Below, piece after piece: positions 1-12,200 of a DNA stretch of 64,000 nt (its first letter is position 1; each line of letters opens with the position of its first letter). Under the pieces are notes generated by a model. That model was given only the letters and a program-made list of their open reading frames with translations, was not told the DNA's origin and made no database searches. A program made the position numbers and the translations under genes. This DNA comes from Clonostachys chloroleuca (Eukaryota; Ascomycota; Sordariomycetes; Hypocreales; Bionectriaceae): the NCBI GenBank assembly GCA_037952775.1, contig JBANAY010000003.1:10788001-10852000 (forward strand), read 5' to 3'.

Positions 1-2600
1 CACGATCGGGTCCAAGCGGACCAAGGAAAATGAAACTCCGCGCACTGTGCAAGTACCGGCCAAGGCTTCGACTAGTGGAAGTCGGCACGGGACCTGCCTC
101 CAGAGCTGTCGACGATGAGCTGAATTGCATGATGATCCATCCTTTTCCCTCTTGCTCTACCCGGCCAACGTATTCGAGATGACCAATGGACGAAATTGTC
201 CGACAAGTACGGCCGTTGCCACTCTATTGGGCAGGTGAGACATAGCAAGCCTATCAATCTCATACTGCATCGACTCGAGTCGCACTCGGGTAACTTCAGT
301 GACGCTTGGCCACGTACCGGCTGGTCTGTACCCACGCGCTAGCTGCACTGAAAAGATTCAGGTTCCTGCACAGTCCGAAAATGACATCTGTGACTGTCCC
401 GCTGGCATTGAGGCCTCTCTCCCCTCCCAGACCCCAGGTTCCTGCCTCCATTAGCTTCCCCTCACACTCTTCGAAACCAAGTGCTGGGCACGGCAAAGTC
501 GGCCAGCGGGCTGTGGACTACAATGCACAAACATACCTACATAGTCGCCTATACGCGCCCTGACGAACGGATAGTCGGCCGCAGATGCAGCTCTGCGCAA
601 GCAGCAAAAGGCCTTGTCTCAGGCAGTGGGTATCGGTCAGTCCATCGCTCGGTCTCCGGCACCACCAGCAAATGCGACGGAGCTCTATGCCCAATCTGAC
701 TGCACGTACACTCCGACTGGTGCAAAGGGCAGCGGACGGGTGGTTTAGCAGGGGCCTTGGCCCACGGAACGAACGGCACGTCAAAGGCTATCAGAGTGGC
801 CGTGTGGGTGGGCAGAAGGGCTGCCAGAGAGTTCAAGGCCCGGCTGTACGGCACACTCATGCCAGTGCTGGGAAACTACAATCGGGCCCCAAACCGGTTG
901 TCGCAGCGCTAATCTTCCTCCCGTTGACGAAGAACTGCAGCACAATATGCCTGTTATTACGTAGGTAGGCATCCAGATGGTTAGTGCCATGTACAGAGCT
1001 CTACACCAAGTCTGCGAGGTTCAGTGCTTGCTGTATCTTGACACTCAGATGCCTGACGCATGTCCAATGGGGCCGCGGCCGCGGCTCCACGGTCTACAAC
1101 CCCTTGAAATTTGAGTCTCGGTTCGTCAGGCACCAGGGACTAAACAAAGCTTACTACAGTAAGCAGCCGGCTCGCATTAAATCCGTTGCGCATTCCGTCA
1201 ATAAGTGCGAGCCTTTGCACCGGTGGTAAGTAGCTGGGTAACTACGCACATGCGAGTAGACATACGCACGTAGCGCGCGTTCTCACGATATTCAGTGGGC
1301 AGGTGTTGCGCCATCTTGTAGTTGCCCGGCATATTTGTTCCGAGCTGACTGATACGTACATATGGACCGCTGGGAAGGGGGAAGAAGTACTGGTTAGATG
1401 CATGGCAAGAAGCACTGCTCCTCAAACAACATGTATGATCGCCATCACCTATGTTCACGGGTGAGAGAAGAAAAGAAAGCGGTAGCAGGCACTTGCCTGC
1501 GACAACCATACGTCACCCGCAAGTACGCGAATCGAGACAAGAGTTGACAAGAGTTAACATAGAAGACATGTGTCGTGTGTGGTAATGTTACCTGCCTGTC
1601 TCTTTACCACAAGTATTCGCCAGCGTTCTGGTTGATGGGCTTGGACACACGTGTGCCCCTAGCCACGGGATGCAACGCAAATGGCAGTTGTCGCCTTCGC
1701 TTCACGGCTGAACTGCCCCCATCAACCACTGGCTCCCTGCTCGGCTCAACCCCAGCTCCCAGTTGCCGGCTCCCACCTTCCACCTTGCGCAGATTGGATC
1801 CAGTTACAATCAAGTGTGTGGTGGCGCAGCGTTCGGATCAAGGATGATCCGGCACTACTGGCCAATAGTGTAGCCACGTTGCGCCGGTGGAGCAGAATGA
1901 TGCAAGAGGCCACCAGCGTCTCATATCTCCACTTGAGGAAACTTGGTTCTTCCTACAGAGCCAAAGAAATGCATTTCATGCCCTTAGGTAGCTGCTTGGC
2001 GATTGCTGCTTGGCGCTTCTAGACTCTCTGATCGTGCCACTGGGCAAGTTATCCAAATGGGCGCATTTAAGCCTGCAATTAATGACCGAGCCAAGGTAGA
2101 CCTTACTGCTTAATAGGTCTCCACTGCCTCCAGAGCCACCTGCAGTTTTCGTGCGGTTGATTGATGGCTGTTCCTGGTACCCTCTCTTGGTTTCAATTCG
2201 TTGACGATTTCACCATCAGCGGTAGATCTAGCGACAGCTTTTCATGATATATGTACAGTGACTTCAATCTTAGTGTCGAGCGACTTACGGGGTTTTCTTT
2301 GCTTCTTATCCATGTAATTACAGCTGTGTATTCCATCGTCTTCCGCGGTGGCTCTCGTCTCATTCCAGTAGCCGCGTAAACTTCCTTCAACCAACGCCTA
2401 CAGCTACAGTTCCAAAACCTTCATAACCATTCCGATTTTAGTCTTAACAATCAGTGCCATAGCCAAATAGTCGTGACTCGGGAACCACGTTGTGACACTC
2501 CACCTCCTCAACCGCCGCCTGGAATAACCGCCGCCTAGAATAACCGCACTCGGCTACAACGGCAAGTTCTGTACCGTTCCTTTTGAGTTCAGCCCGTTTG
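1..2600. other. gene-free sequence, left edge
   Basis: No reading frame here has the composition, length or splice-linked continuation of a real gene; the longest frames are about 100-127 codons and look random. The only structure I see is a 16-base unit beginning ACCGCCGCCT that occurs twice in tandem, plus a partial third unit, at about 2511-2549. No tRNA or rRNA was recognised by eye. Confidence 0.6.
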
Positions 2601-5600
2601 CTGCCGAGCATACCAGTCTAAACATAGTCAAATGAATCCTCAAGTCAGTGGGACTACGATTTTGTAGCCGAGTATTCCCATTAGTCCAGTATCATTGGTC
2701 TGGTAAGCAGTCTTGGCCTCAACTATATGCTGCTACTATTGAGTTATCAGAGGTCACTGGAACGTTACTAGAACCACTCACACGCTCAATCTTAAGGCTT
2801 CTGCATGGCATACGCTCGGAGATAGGCTAGCGTCGAGGTCTCTTCGATATAGGGGTGACTCTACGGTGTATGTTGGTTCTCTGTCCCACCTAGGAGTCCA
2901 GACGTGTCACATTCTCATACGCGGAGTTTGCTATTACTGGACTACTGCCACACAGAATGTGCCAAGGGTCTTACTGTGGACCTCCAGGGACTTCATTCTT
3001 AGCAACAGGGAAGAGTTTGGTTAGTTAGCACGGGAGTCGGCACATTACCCGTCAATAGTGAGGTAGGATGCATGAACTGTGCGCCAGAACGATACTCCAT
3101 ATATCTATAAGGGCTCAGACCGCTTATCTTGAAGAGTTTCACATGCAGAGGGGACAAGTAGAGGATGAACGAGAGCGCTAGCCCTAATAGTAACTCGCAC
3201 CGCATCAAGACAGATGAGCTACTGCAGCTACTAGCCAGGAAATTGGTCTAGGAGTCTCTTGAAGTCGATATTGAGCTTGCGAATTTCATTGAAACTTTGA
3301 GCCCCTTAAAAATGCTATCAAACTTCTCCATTTAACTACAGTGACAGCCGGGTGACAATGAATTTGGCACTCGAGTATTCCACGATTGTTGAAGAGCAAT
3401 GATGAAAACCTAAGAGATACTAAACTACAGATTGTTAATTCATAGCATATCATACTGCCGTATTAGTCTAGTCATTGTTATAAATGGTCTACTCATAAAC
3501 ACCCTTCAGTCTGATGTCACGTCTCCTCTATTCCACAGTTGTGTAAATAGGGTACAAGAACGATCTGGGCATTCTGTGCATATATAGCGAATAACGTACT
3601 CCTATACCCTCTATGAGTTTCGTAAGCTCGCTCGTCCTAAAGGCCGAATGTTGAAATATGTACTCTCTTGTAAGTTCTACTAAAATCCGAGTAAACATCT
3701 TCAATTACAAGTACGTGTGTCTTGCCTAATTCCCGATCTTCCGCACCTAGTACTGCTCATTGGGTCGTCTACAAGCTGGGTCGAGCTCGTTCGTATGACA
3801 TTTGTAACATTTAGAAAAAAGAAAAGGGGAGGCATCTACTACGCAATGCCATGAACCAGAATCTCCTTGGAGTCAAAATATATTTTCACTTTGATAAGAA
3901 GCTGGACCGTGGTTGCCCTCTTCATGTCAAGTGTAGACCAGTTCCCGACATCCACAGAACTACAAGTGTCCATGCAAAGAATATTCAAAACCCCATCTTA
4001 CTGAACCTATCTAAATCATGCCCATACCTACCTGCATTGTGTTCAGAAACTCGACTTAGCCAGGGGGAGATGTATTGACCCTAGGTGGCGCACTGTCTCG
4101 AATGTCTCGAATGTCAAGGGGGCTTCCTCAATTGTAAGTTAAGAATATTTGAATGCGAATAATAGTTGGAAATCATGTGTATAAAAATCATCGATCATCT
4201 TGATACTACGAATTCATTCTTTAGCTTGTCTGACATTTACATTCGTATGCGACAACTTGCTTCCGCAACAGTTTGTATCCCAAATCCCCCAATCAATCTT
4301 CGATTGGTGGTATTTATCGAGACCATACAATTTTGGTGCCGAATAGAAATCTAGTTGAATATCTGTTGACCGAGACATCGTTGAGTTCCCAAGTTAACGC
4401 GATGGCTACTGTTCAACTTGATGGCCTCTCGGGTAGGTCATATCGGACGACTGTTCACCAACACGAAGCGTCGCATCAAATTGCAAATAGTGTGCCAAGT
4501 ATTCGTTCAAGGACAATAGTGAGCAAATAAATAGCCATTTAATTATCTTTTATTCAGGTTTTTTTTGTGGTTGTGTATGTATAATGTGATGTCAGAATAC
4601 AAAGAGGCCCTGGTGTACTACCTTACCTTCCATGCCATCTGGTTCTATAGGATGAGTTGAGTTTAAACCTGCCCGAAATTATATGTCAGAGCACTATATT
4701 GGGCATGTAAATGGGGTTGGATATTGACGACTAAATAATATTGGCCTTCAAGTCTGTTATAAAGGAGTGTCAGAGATCAGTAGCAAATGGGCTCTTGATA
4801 AAAGGTGACGCTTCAGGAACGGAACCATCACACACTTTGCAACTAGAATTATATCTTGTGAGTTCGGCCAGGTCCCAGAATGTATCTAATGTAGGTATGT
4901 CTCTTGAACAGATGTCCTTCGATGAACGTTGGTGGTATGTTCTTATCGTTGGGATATGATAATTAGCTAGGTTGACGAATTTTCTGAATGGTAACAAAGA
5001 TCAAGACTAGCAATTAAGCTCAAAGATATCGGATCATTCATTCTAGACTTAACCTGCCTTTAATCTGTCTTTGGCTCTTTCGTGACGGCCTTTTCATCTT
5101 CGTGGGCCTAACTTGAAGCCGCTGCACAACTTCGACCATTTAATAAACACGAGAGAAGTACGTGAAGACCGCGAGTGATCTGATGATGAATATTGGCTCC
5201 AATAAAGCCGGTTTAGTAACTAACCGGATTGTTTACATACTAAACATAATAGAAGGGACCGCGTCGTTACTCTAGGGAGAAAGAACACATAGTGAGAGGG
5301 TTAAATAGTGGTGTTGATGTGATGACAGTTCTTACAATGGTGGCCTCTGCAACTTAGGCCTTGAGGCCCGACGCTTGGTCTTTCCGGCCTTTTCACAAAC
5401 GTCCTTGAACTTTACTCTCGTCTTCATAGTGCCGAAGCATGTTGGTCTTCCCTACGTCGACGTGCTGGTCGCACTCGCATAGACTACTGTCAAGGCCGAG
5501 CAAATAGTTTTACTTGAGCTCCAATGGTTGAGAGCTATTGCGGAATTCCGATCTAAGAGAGGGTCTTTCGTTCGCCACCGTCACGCGATGGAACTGGTGG

Positions 5601-6200
5601 CATTGATGGAGATGCTAGTTCACGAGTCAGGCGTGGAGCTTGAAGCAGTGCTTGGACATTCATTGGGAGATCCTTCAGATAAAAACTCTGAAGTCGACGC
5701 AACTCGGTCCCGAGCCATGACCACTAGGGCCACTGCTACACACACACACTTTTACATTCAAGACTGGCCATTGTTTCTGTGAGCTGACATTGTGACGGGG
5801 AATATTACTCTGGTCAAACACGGGGAAGGAGGAGTTAGCGCATTATTCGCGTGAGCGAATATCTTTGCGATATGTGGCCAGGAATATCACTGCGAGATCT
5901 TCACGGGATTACCGAGGTCGGTGATGATATACGAAGCATATACTAACGCAACATAGGATTGGATTTCTCGTGAAGACACGAATAATGGGCGAGTCGTATC
6001 CTGTTTCTGACAACACATGAAGCGAGGCCACATTTTACGGGGAGTTTTCCTGTTAGGCCTTGTGGTGATGGAGGAGGATCAGGATCTACTGCGGAGCTAA
6101 GAGAGGTTGTCAAAATTAGCACCCGTAGGGCGCACCACGTCACTAGAAAGCTAACCGAGAGCTCTTGGAGAGACAATTACAGACGAGGCGGGAGTGGTGA
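2600..6200. mobile_element. AT-rich, stop-rich tract with decayed Ty1/copia-type retroelement sequence
   Basis: This tract is visibly more AT-rich than the flanks and every frame is broken by stops, as expected for an old, possibly RIP-mutated element. The strongest coding relic is at about 3840-4078 (+). There a translated stretch containing KIYFHFDKKLDRG matches the form of the copia RNase H C-terminus (the KHIDIRFHFVREKVE-G region), and it ends just before the LTR at 4071. Downstream, a short frame opening at 4402 (MATVQLDGLSG) could be a gag start. The frame at 5528-5782 is another unassigned relic. Similarity was judged from memory of the family, so the outer limits are approximate. Confidence 0.5.
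4071..4329 (+). repeat. probable LTR of a copia-type element
   Basis: The segment begins TGTAT and ends ATACA, a perfect 5-base terminal inverted repeat of the TG...CA type. Immediately upstream is a purine tract (CAGGGGGAGA, 4061-4070) that fits a polypurine tract. Immediately downstream is ATTTTGGTGCCGAATAG (4330-4346), placed like a primer-binding site. The family relic upstream (RNase H-like) and the possible gag start at 4402 agree with this reading. Having both a PPT and a PBS next to one LTR suggests two elements sharing an LTR rather than a solo LTR. I did not find a second copy in the window. Confidence 0.55.
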
Positions 6201-9200
6201 AAATCCTTCCTACACTACAAATCGGGTCTGGTCGAGTCGGAGCGCCCGACCAGGGCCAGGCGGTGAATCCATGAAATGAACGGGCCTCACGACAGGCCGC
6301 TCCGTCTGGATAGAACAGCGACCAACATCAGGAGAATAATCCTTAGCCAGCAGCCATCTTGGGAATAAGACTCCCACGATCACCATCGGCTTCAGACCAA
6401 CCGTGTTACCTCCCCGTTCCCGTCCCCGTCCCTAGCCAAAACGTGCGTAAGCTAAGCATTGACGGCATGGATCAGGGATACGGTCTGATGCCGCGCTCAC
6501 GGCAGGGCAATTGACTTCTAGCGGCATTGGGCAACCAGACATTACGCCGAAATGAGCCCTTTTTTCCTTCCAGAAAGCTTATAGAAGGAGGGAATAAGCT
6601 GGAGAGGGCGGCAAGGATATCGCCCTGCGTCAGTCGGGAGACACAAACGTAAGCGGTCTGTGTGTCCCATGTCAGTAACGGAGACGAACGCTTTTCGGTT
6701 CATTGCCCTTGCTTCCCTGCTTTTTTATCTCGGTGCCTGCTGCCTCTCACCTCATCCACCTATAAGAGTAGGACGAATGAGAAGATGGGCGGGATGATGA
6801 GACAGGGGGGCGCGGTTTAAAACTTTTTGCGAATGACTTCACAGCATGAGTCGGAAGTGCCGAAAGGGGAGATCCGCATGGTTACAGTAGTATTGGATGC
6901 TGGGTCCTTGGCCGTGGTCTTGGTTCTGGTCCTGGTTCCGCAAGCAGGGCACCAGACGATCGAATAGCGACAGGCCGGCAAAGAGGTAGCGGTGCTAGTT
7001 CACAGACAGATTTCCTACCTGGGCTTCGACTGCATCACTGGTCTCTGGAGCTGGCAGGCAACGGACCCTTTTAAGCCTCATGAGGGGTGGCAGAGTCTAG
7101 CCCTACCAGGCTGGGCCACTCTACATGAGACTGTCTTGCGACGAGGGGATGGGCGATGCAACGTACGTTTCTCACGCGGATACCCAGGGTGTAACGGTTG
7201 AAGAATGAGCACTTCGGCTCCTGGAATGATGGGGTGACATCGCGATGGCTGTCATGTGGTGGCCAAAGCTCCAGGCGCGCGCATATGTATGTATGTATGT
7301 ATGTATTCGAATCTCAACCCTAGGCCGGGGCTAACATGCATATAGATGCATAAACTGCGACTGGACGGCGGCTCGTCTACCAGAGCCATTTGCGCGTGTC
7401 TGTGTTTCCAGGGCTCGTGGACATGCTGTTGGTATTGTGGATTTGCTGCCTGTGTGCATGTGTGTGTTGTTGAGTGGTTCTATATGCACCTGCGGCCGGA
7501 AGAGCAACGGTCTCAGACGCATATATCTCGCAACATGATACATAGGTACTTTGGGAACCAGACTGTCCGTAATGTGTAGGTCGATACCGTATGCAGCAAG
7601 CAGGCATGGGGACACCACACAGTCGCCGAATGAGTCTCAATTCGGCGGCATTACACGCCGACTTACAAACTCAGACATGATGTACTAATATAAGCCAGAC
7701 AGTATGCATATGCATCTATATGACGCGTTGTTATTACAACATGCAGCAGGTGGTAAGAAGGTAATTAATTCTGCCTACAACCCTCCCTTGAACCACGGAG
7801 CAACATAGACCCTCCCCCAGATAGAGCCGGTGCTTGGCTCAGCTGGCCACGGCCTGCCCTGGCCAGATCCCCAAGCACGCCCTGGCATATCCAACTGCCG
7901 TGAGCAAGACACGCCCATAATATGTACGTACGTCGTGGAGTTTGCTGGGAGCCGGCTCCAGCCCGTGTGGGCGGTTTCAGTTGAGCGTTCAGGCTCGGTC
8001 TCTCTGCGATCCCTGGTCCTTGACTATCTCCTCCCTCCATGTCTAGATCTTCGCTGGCTGCCTTGCCCAACCTTGCAAGTAGAGGATATGCCCTGAAAGA
8101 GGGGGTTCAGTCGCATGTGCGACGGCCAGGAGCGGCATCTTACGCGTACTGAAGCCACATCTTGCCCTATGGGTCGTAGGCTCACTGATAGGGAGACGGC
8201 ACATAAGAGCAGACTCGCCTTCAATCATCACCCGGACAGGGGATGGGAAGGAGGAGGGGGTTCAGTTCTCTCACCATTCAGTTGGGAATATCCTTGCTCT
8301 GGTTCTGGGGAACGGGGAACCCAAAAACAGCTCAAACACATGTGGCCCCGTCAACGTCTCCCACTCCTACACAGTTGTGATGTTGCATATCAAGATACAT
8401 ATATGTGTGTGTATGTAACTATGCATGCAGGTCGTAGTGGCGCAATTACCACTGGTACTCACTCAAAACCTATTACCGGGCGTTAGAACAAGAAACTCCT
8501 GAGCCACAAACAGGTCGCCATGACAGAAGACATAATAATAGGAATGCAGACCCACTGGGTGGAAGTCTGACCATGGCTGTATGAGAACGAACCAAGAGAC
8601 AACGGATCCTCTCTGTCTCCGTTTCTCCTCCAAGGCAACGGAGTACGGAGTACATAGACACGCAGCTCGGCGATGGATGGACTGGGGCATCTCCGTAGCC
8701 CGGTAGTGAAATGAATCGCCAGCTATCATCAAGTACCTATCCGCGGGTGGTTTCCAAATGGCACGGCGCCATCCACAATGCAGGCGAGCAGCAGGGTAAC
8801 ATCGTGCACATGTACGTACACACACGGACACACACAGAAACGAGGCCACCACCGTTCTGGCCGCCCGCGATTGGACGAGATGCAATTTAAGATAGACGAG
8901 CCTTCCTGCTTGCAAAAATGGAGGCCAGGTAGGGCAAGGCATAGTATCGCATGGCATGTCCATGCCGTGCCATGTAATTACCTACAGCCCGCGTGCCCAC
9001 CACGTATAGACACACCCCGAGCAAAACCGCCCGAGATGTGCCCTTTCCTTCCTCTGCCTGCCTTGCCATGGACAGACATTCTGGTGACGGTCCCGAGGGT
9101 CCGAAACACTCACACACAAAACAACGAGCCAGACAGCCAGCCATTCCACTCAGTGCCGCCAAGGAGAGACAGGACACCCCTTTTTCCCTTGGCGGACGCG

Positions 9201-12200
9201 CTACTCCCCCGCGGGCTTCGTCAACCCCCTTACACAGCCCCCTTCAGCCCTAGCAATGGCCACTCAAAAGGGCACTAGAGCTGCAGGGTTGACGCAATGG
9301 TCAAAAGCGAGACGAACTCCAGATGGATCTGGCACACACACTCCTCGCGCGGAACGAGAGGGAATTGGGAGGGCAGCGAGAAAATCCTGCCGTTGCTCAG
9401 GATGCCGCCTTTTCAGCACGACGAGGCCTTGCTTCCTCCATGTATCCAACCTCGGACTGCCATTCTCTTTGGATGGTCGCACATGATAGTCGGCGCGTGC
9501 TCCACCATCGTGGCGCAGCTTCCGCGGGAAGTGGAGGCCTCAAAAGTTCGTTTCCAGCCTATCCACCTGCGTTGCGGGTTCACAGCATCTGCTGGATCCT
9601 CTCAGCAAGGAGTACATACCGACCGAGGGCAGGCTGCCCTGTTCCCAGGTGTTCCTCCCGTGCCATCCGGGTCCTGGGCAAATATGCCTCCGCCATTCCG
9701 TCCCTCTGCACCCAGCCCTACTACTGCACGGAACAAGTAGGCATGTTGGCATCCCCGATTATTAATGCGCATCGACATGCCAATCTGCCGTCAACCCTCC
9801 GAACTCATAGCTTATGCAATTGCACTGTATGTGTGTGCTGCGCTCCATATATCCTGCTGCTATGTAGGTCCCGGGACTATCGGGGAGAGATAGACAACAC
9901 GAAGTGATGTGAGAATGTGGCTCCAGCAGAGCTTCGTTGGTGATGGGCTGAACGGTTGTAGTACTATGTCTTGTTATGATTCCAATCCTCCCACACCCTC
10001 GAGCCGACCAGGTTTCGGTGGGTTTCGTTTCCCGCGTGTCTCAACCACTCGCAGGCGCGGAATTGCCCTTCTGAAGGATGTAGCTCCTGTTCGAGATGGG
10101 CGTTGTTGCTGCTGCCTATTAGCCATCGCGCGCGGCCGCGATCTCCAGACGTAGCCAAAAACAGTCATTCGAGTTTTATCCAACTTCAAAGCGAGCCTGC
10201 CTAGATAGATATTTGGTAGGGCTGACGGCTCCACATTCTGGGCGATTTCCCTGGTGCTAGTAATAGTCTGTCTGGTGTGCGGCACAGTTTTGTGGTGAGG
10301 GGGTGCCAAGCCAAACCGCCAGGACATGGCAGTTTCGGAACGCCAGCAGTGCAATGACTGGCCCAGCTCGCGATATCATAGCCATTGATACGGTTGCTAG
10401 ATATACGCATGCAGCTATTTTCGAACGAACCCGGGCATGTACCCTGGAGTGGGCCGCCCTATCTGGTCGGCCGGCCTGCTGGCCAAGCCATTCCTGCCGG
10501 TAACTCGCCACTAATACGCTGCGAGAAAGAGTCACGGCCATTGGTCCCTTCGCGAGAGGTGTATCCTGTTTTAACCACCGTGTGCTTGGCTCCTCAGGAA
10601 CTGCCAGCTGAGGCCGGCATTCCCTCCCATCCCATCAGCAGGGTATCAAGCTTACTCTCTCTATCCCGTTCAAGGCAATCTGATGCCGGAAGAGGTGAAG
10701 CTCGCCCACCGTCGAACCCCACCTCCCAAGTCGGATGCGTTTAGCGTATCCACACTATCAGACCCCCTCCAGCCGTCCTGCCTGTTGCGGCAAGCTTCCA
10801 GAACTATTCTAGAACTGTTCCAATTTGCCATGTGCCACTGCTCCGGGACGCCGTCAGGGGCGAGGCGACCAGGGAGCTGCAGGAGGGAAGCTGGCGGCCA
10901 GATGCATGGCCAGCCACCTCCATCATGACGGTGATGGCCTCTGCTGGTGGTCTTCTGGCGGTTTGCCTCCGACGGAGCCTGCTCGCCACAGCGCAGGTGT
11001 CTCGCCCGCATGTGTCCAAGCGACCGAGACCACATTCTTCGGCCGATGCGTATCGCCGGTCGCATCGGGTTCCAAGGGCTGCGCGGGCAATGTACCTGCA
11101 AGCCAGCGACAGCCAGGAGTGGGGTTCCCAGGTCCCGTTGGTTGGGCGCCATGCCATGCAGCGCAACGAAGCCAGCCCATGGCGGCTACTCGCCGACCAA
11201 CCAACAAAACTCACAGGCTCGCATTGGATCACCACCACTGCCACCGTCAATCAGGGAGGGAGGGGCTGCGGGTGCATCGCATGGGGCTAAAATCCCCCCA
11301 TAGGCACTTCTTGTGCACATTATGTTCCAGAAGTCTTGGAAAGCTCGGCGAAGGTGGCCGCATGGAAGAGGGGGAAGGCCAAGTGTGCCCTGCCCCTTGG
11401 CCTTTGCCATGTCTCTTCTCCTTCTCTGAATTGATAACGAGACACGAGGGCCAACAGAGAATACACTTGGATGTTGTATTACCGGAGGGCTAGCCTTGTA
11501 CATCTTTTGCCCTGTCACCGTTACTGCACGTTTGTGCTTCCCTCCAGGGGCGTCGCACTTGTGCCATGATTGGCATGCAACGATGCGCCATTGCATAGTC
11601 TAGCTGGGGTCGCGGCGTCGTCGGCGCAATAATGCACCACCATTGCGGGCGACAAGGCTGTTATGTTAACATCGGATTCGTTGTTCTACCAACTCGCCCC
11701 CGCGAGGCTCCCAAGTACCATTCATTCATTGATTGTATTCGCACCTCCTGTAAGCACCGGGCGGGGGTCTTGCAGACCTAGTGCGTGCTAATTCATCTGA
11801 CATATCCATTGCAAGTAATAGTCCTCGCAGCAACCTGCCTGTTTCTTCGTATAGGTGAGCGAATGACGAAAGACTGATGTGCGGCCAGCGCAAGATGGCG
11901 ACGGATTAGGAATTCCACGCGGAGCATTGCCGCTTTTATGAGCTACAGCGAGACATGGACGTCGCAGGGAGCAACAGGGATCCATCTCATGTCTGCCCTG
12001 TGCCGTCGACAGGAACTTCTTCACCCATGCATGTTCTACCCTGAGACATGGATCGTATAGGGCAGATGAGGCCCACGCAGGGGAGGTGCAGCAAGAAAAA
12101 AGGAAAAATACCGTACCAATAGCACAACACAAGCGTCAAAAAACAATCGTCCCTCGCATAAGATCGAGGTAGCATCGCAAGGTAATATCGAGCGGCCCCG

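Noticed and set aside
8401..8425. TG-rich stretch near a TATGTGTGTG word
   Set aside because: Short and imperfect; not long enough to call a meaningful repeat or telomere-like sequence.
10825..11493. 222-codon open frame on the + strand
   Set aside because: Several equally long frames overlap it on both strands, the translation is Arg/Gly/His-rich without domains, and no splice-linked extension was found.
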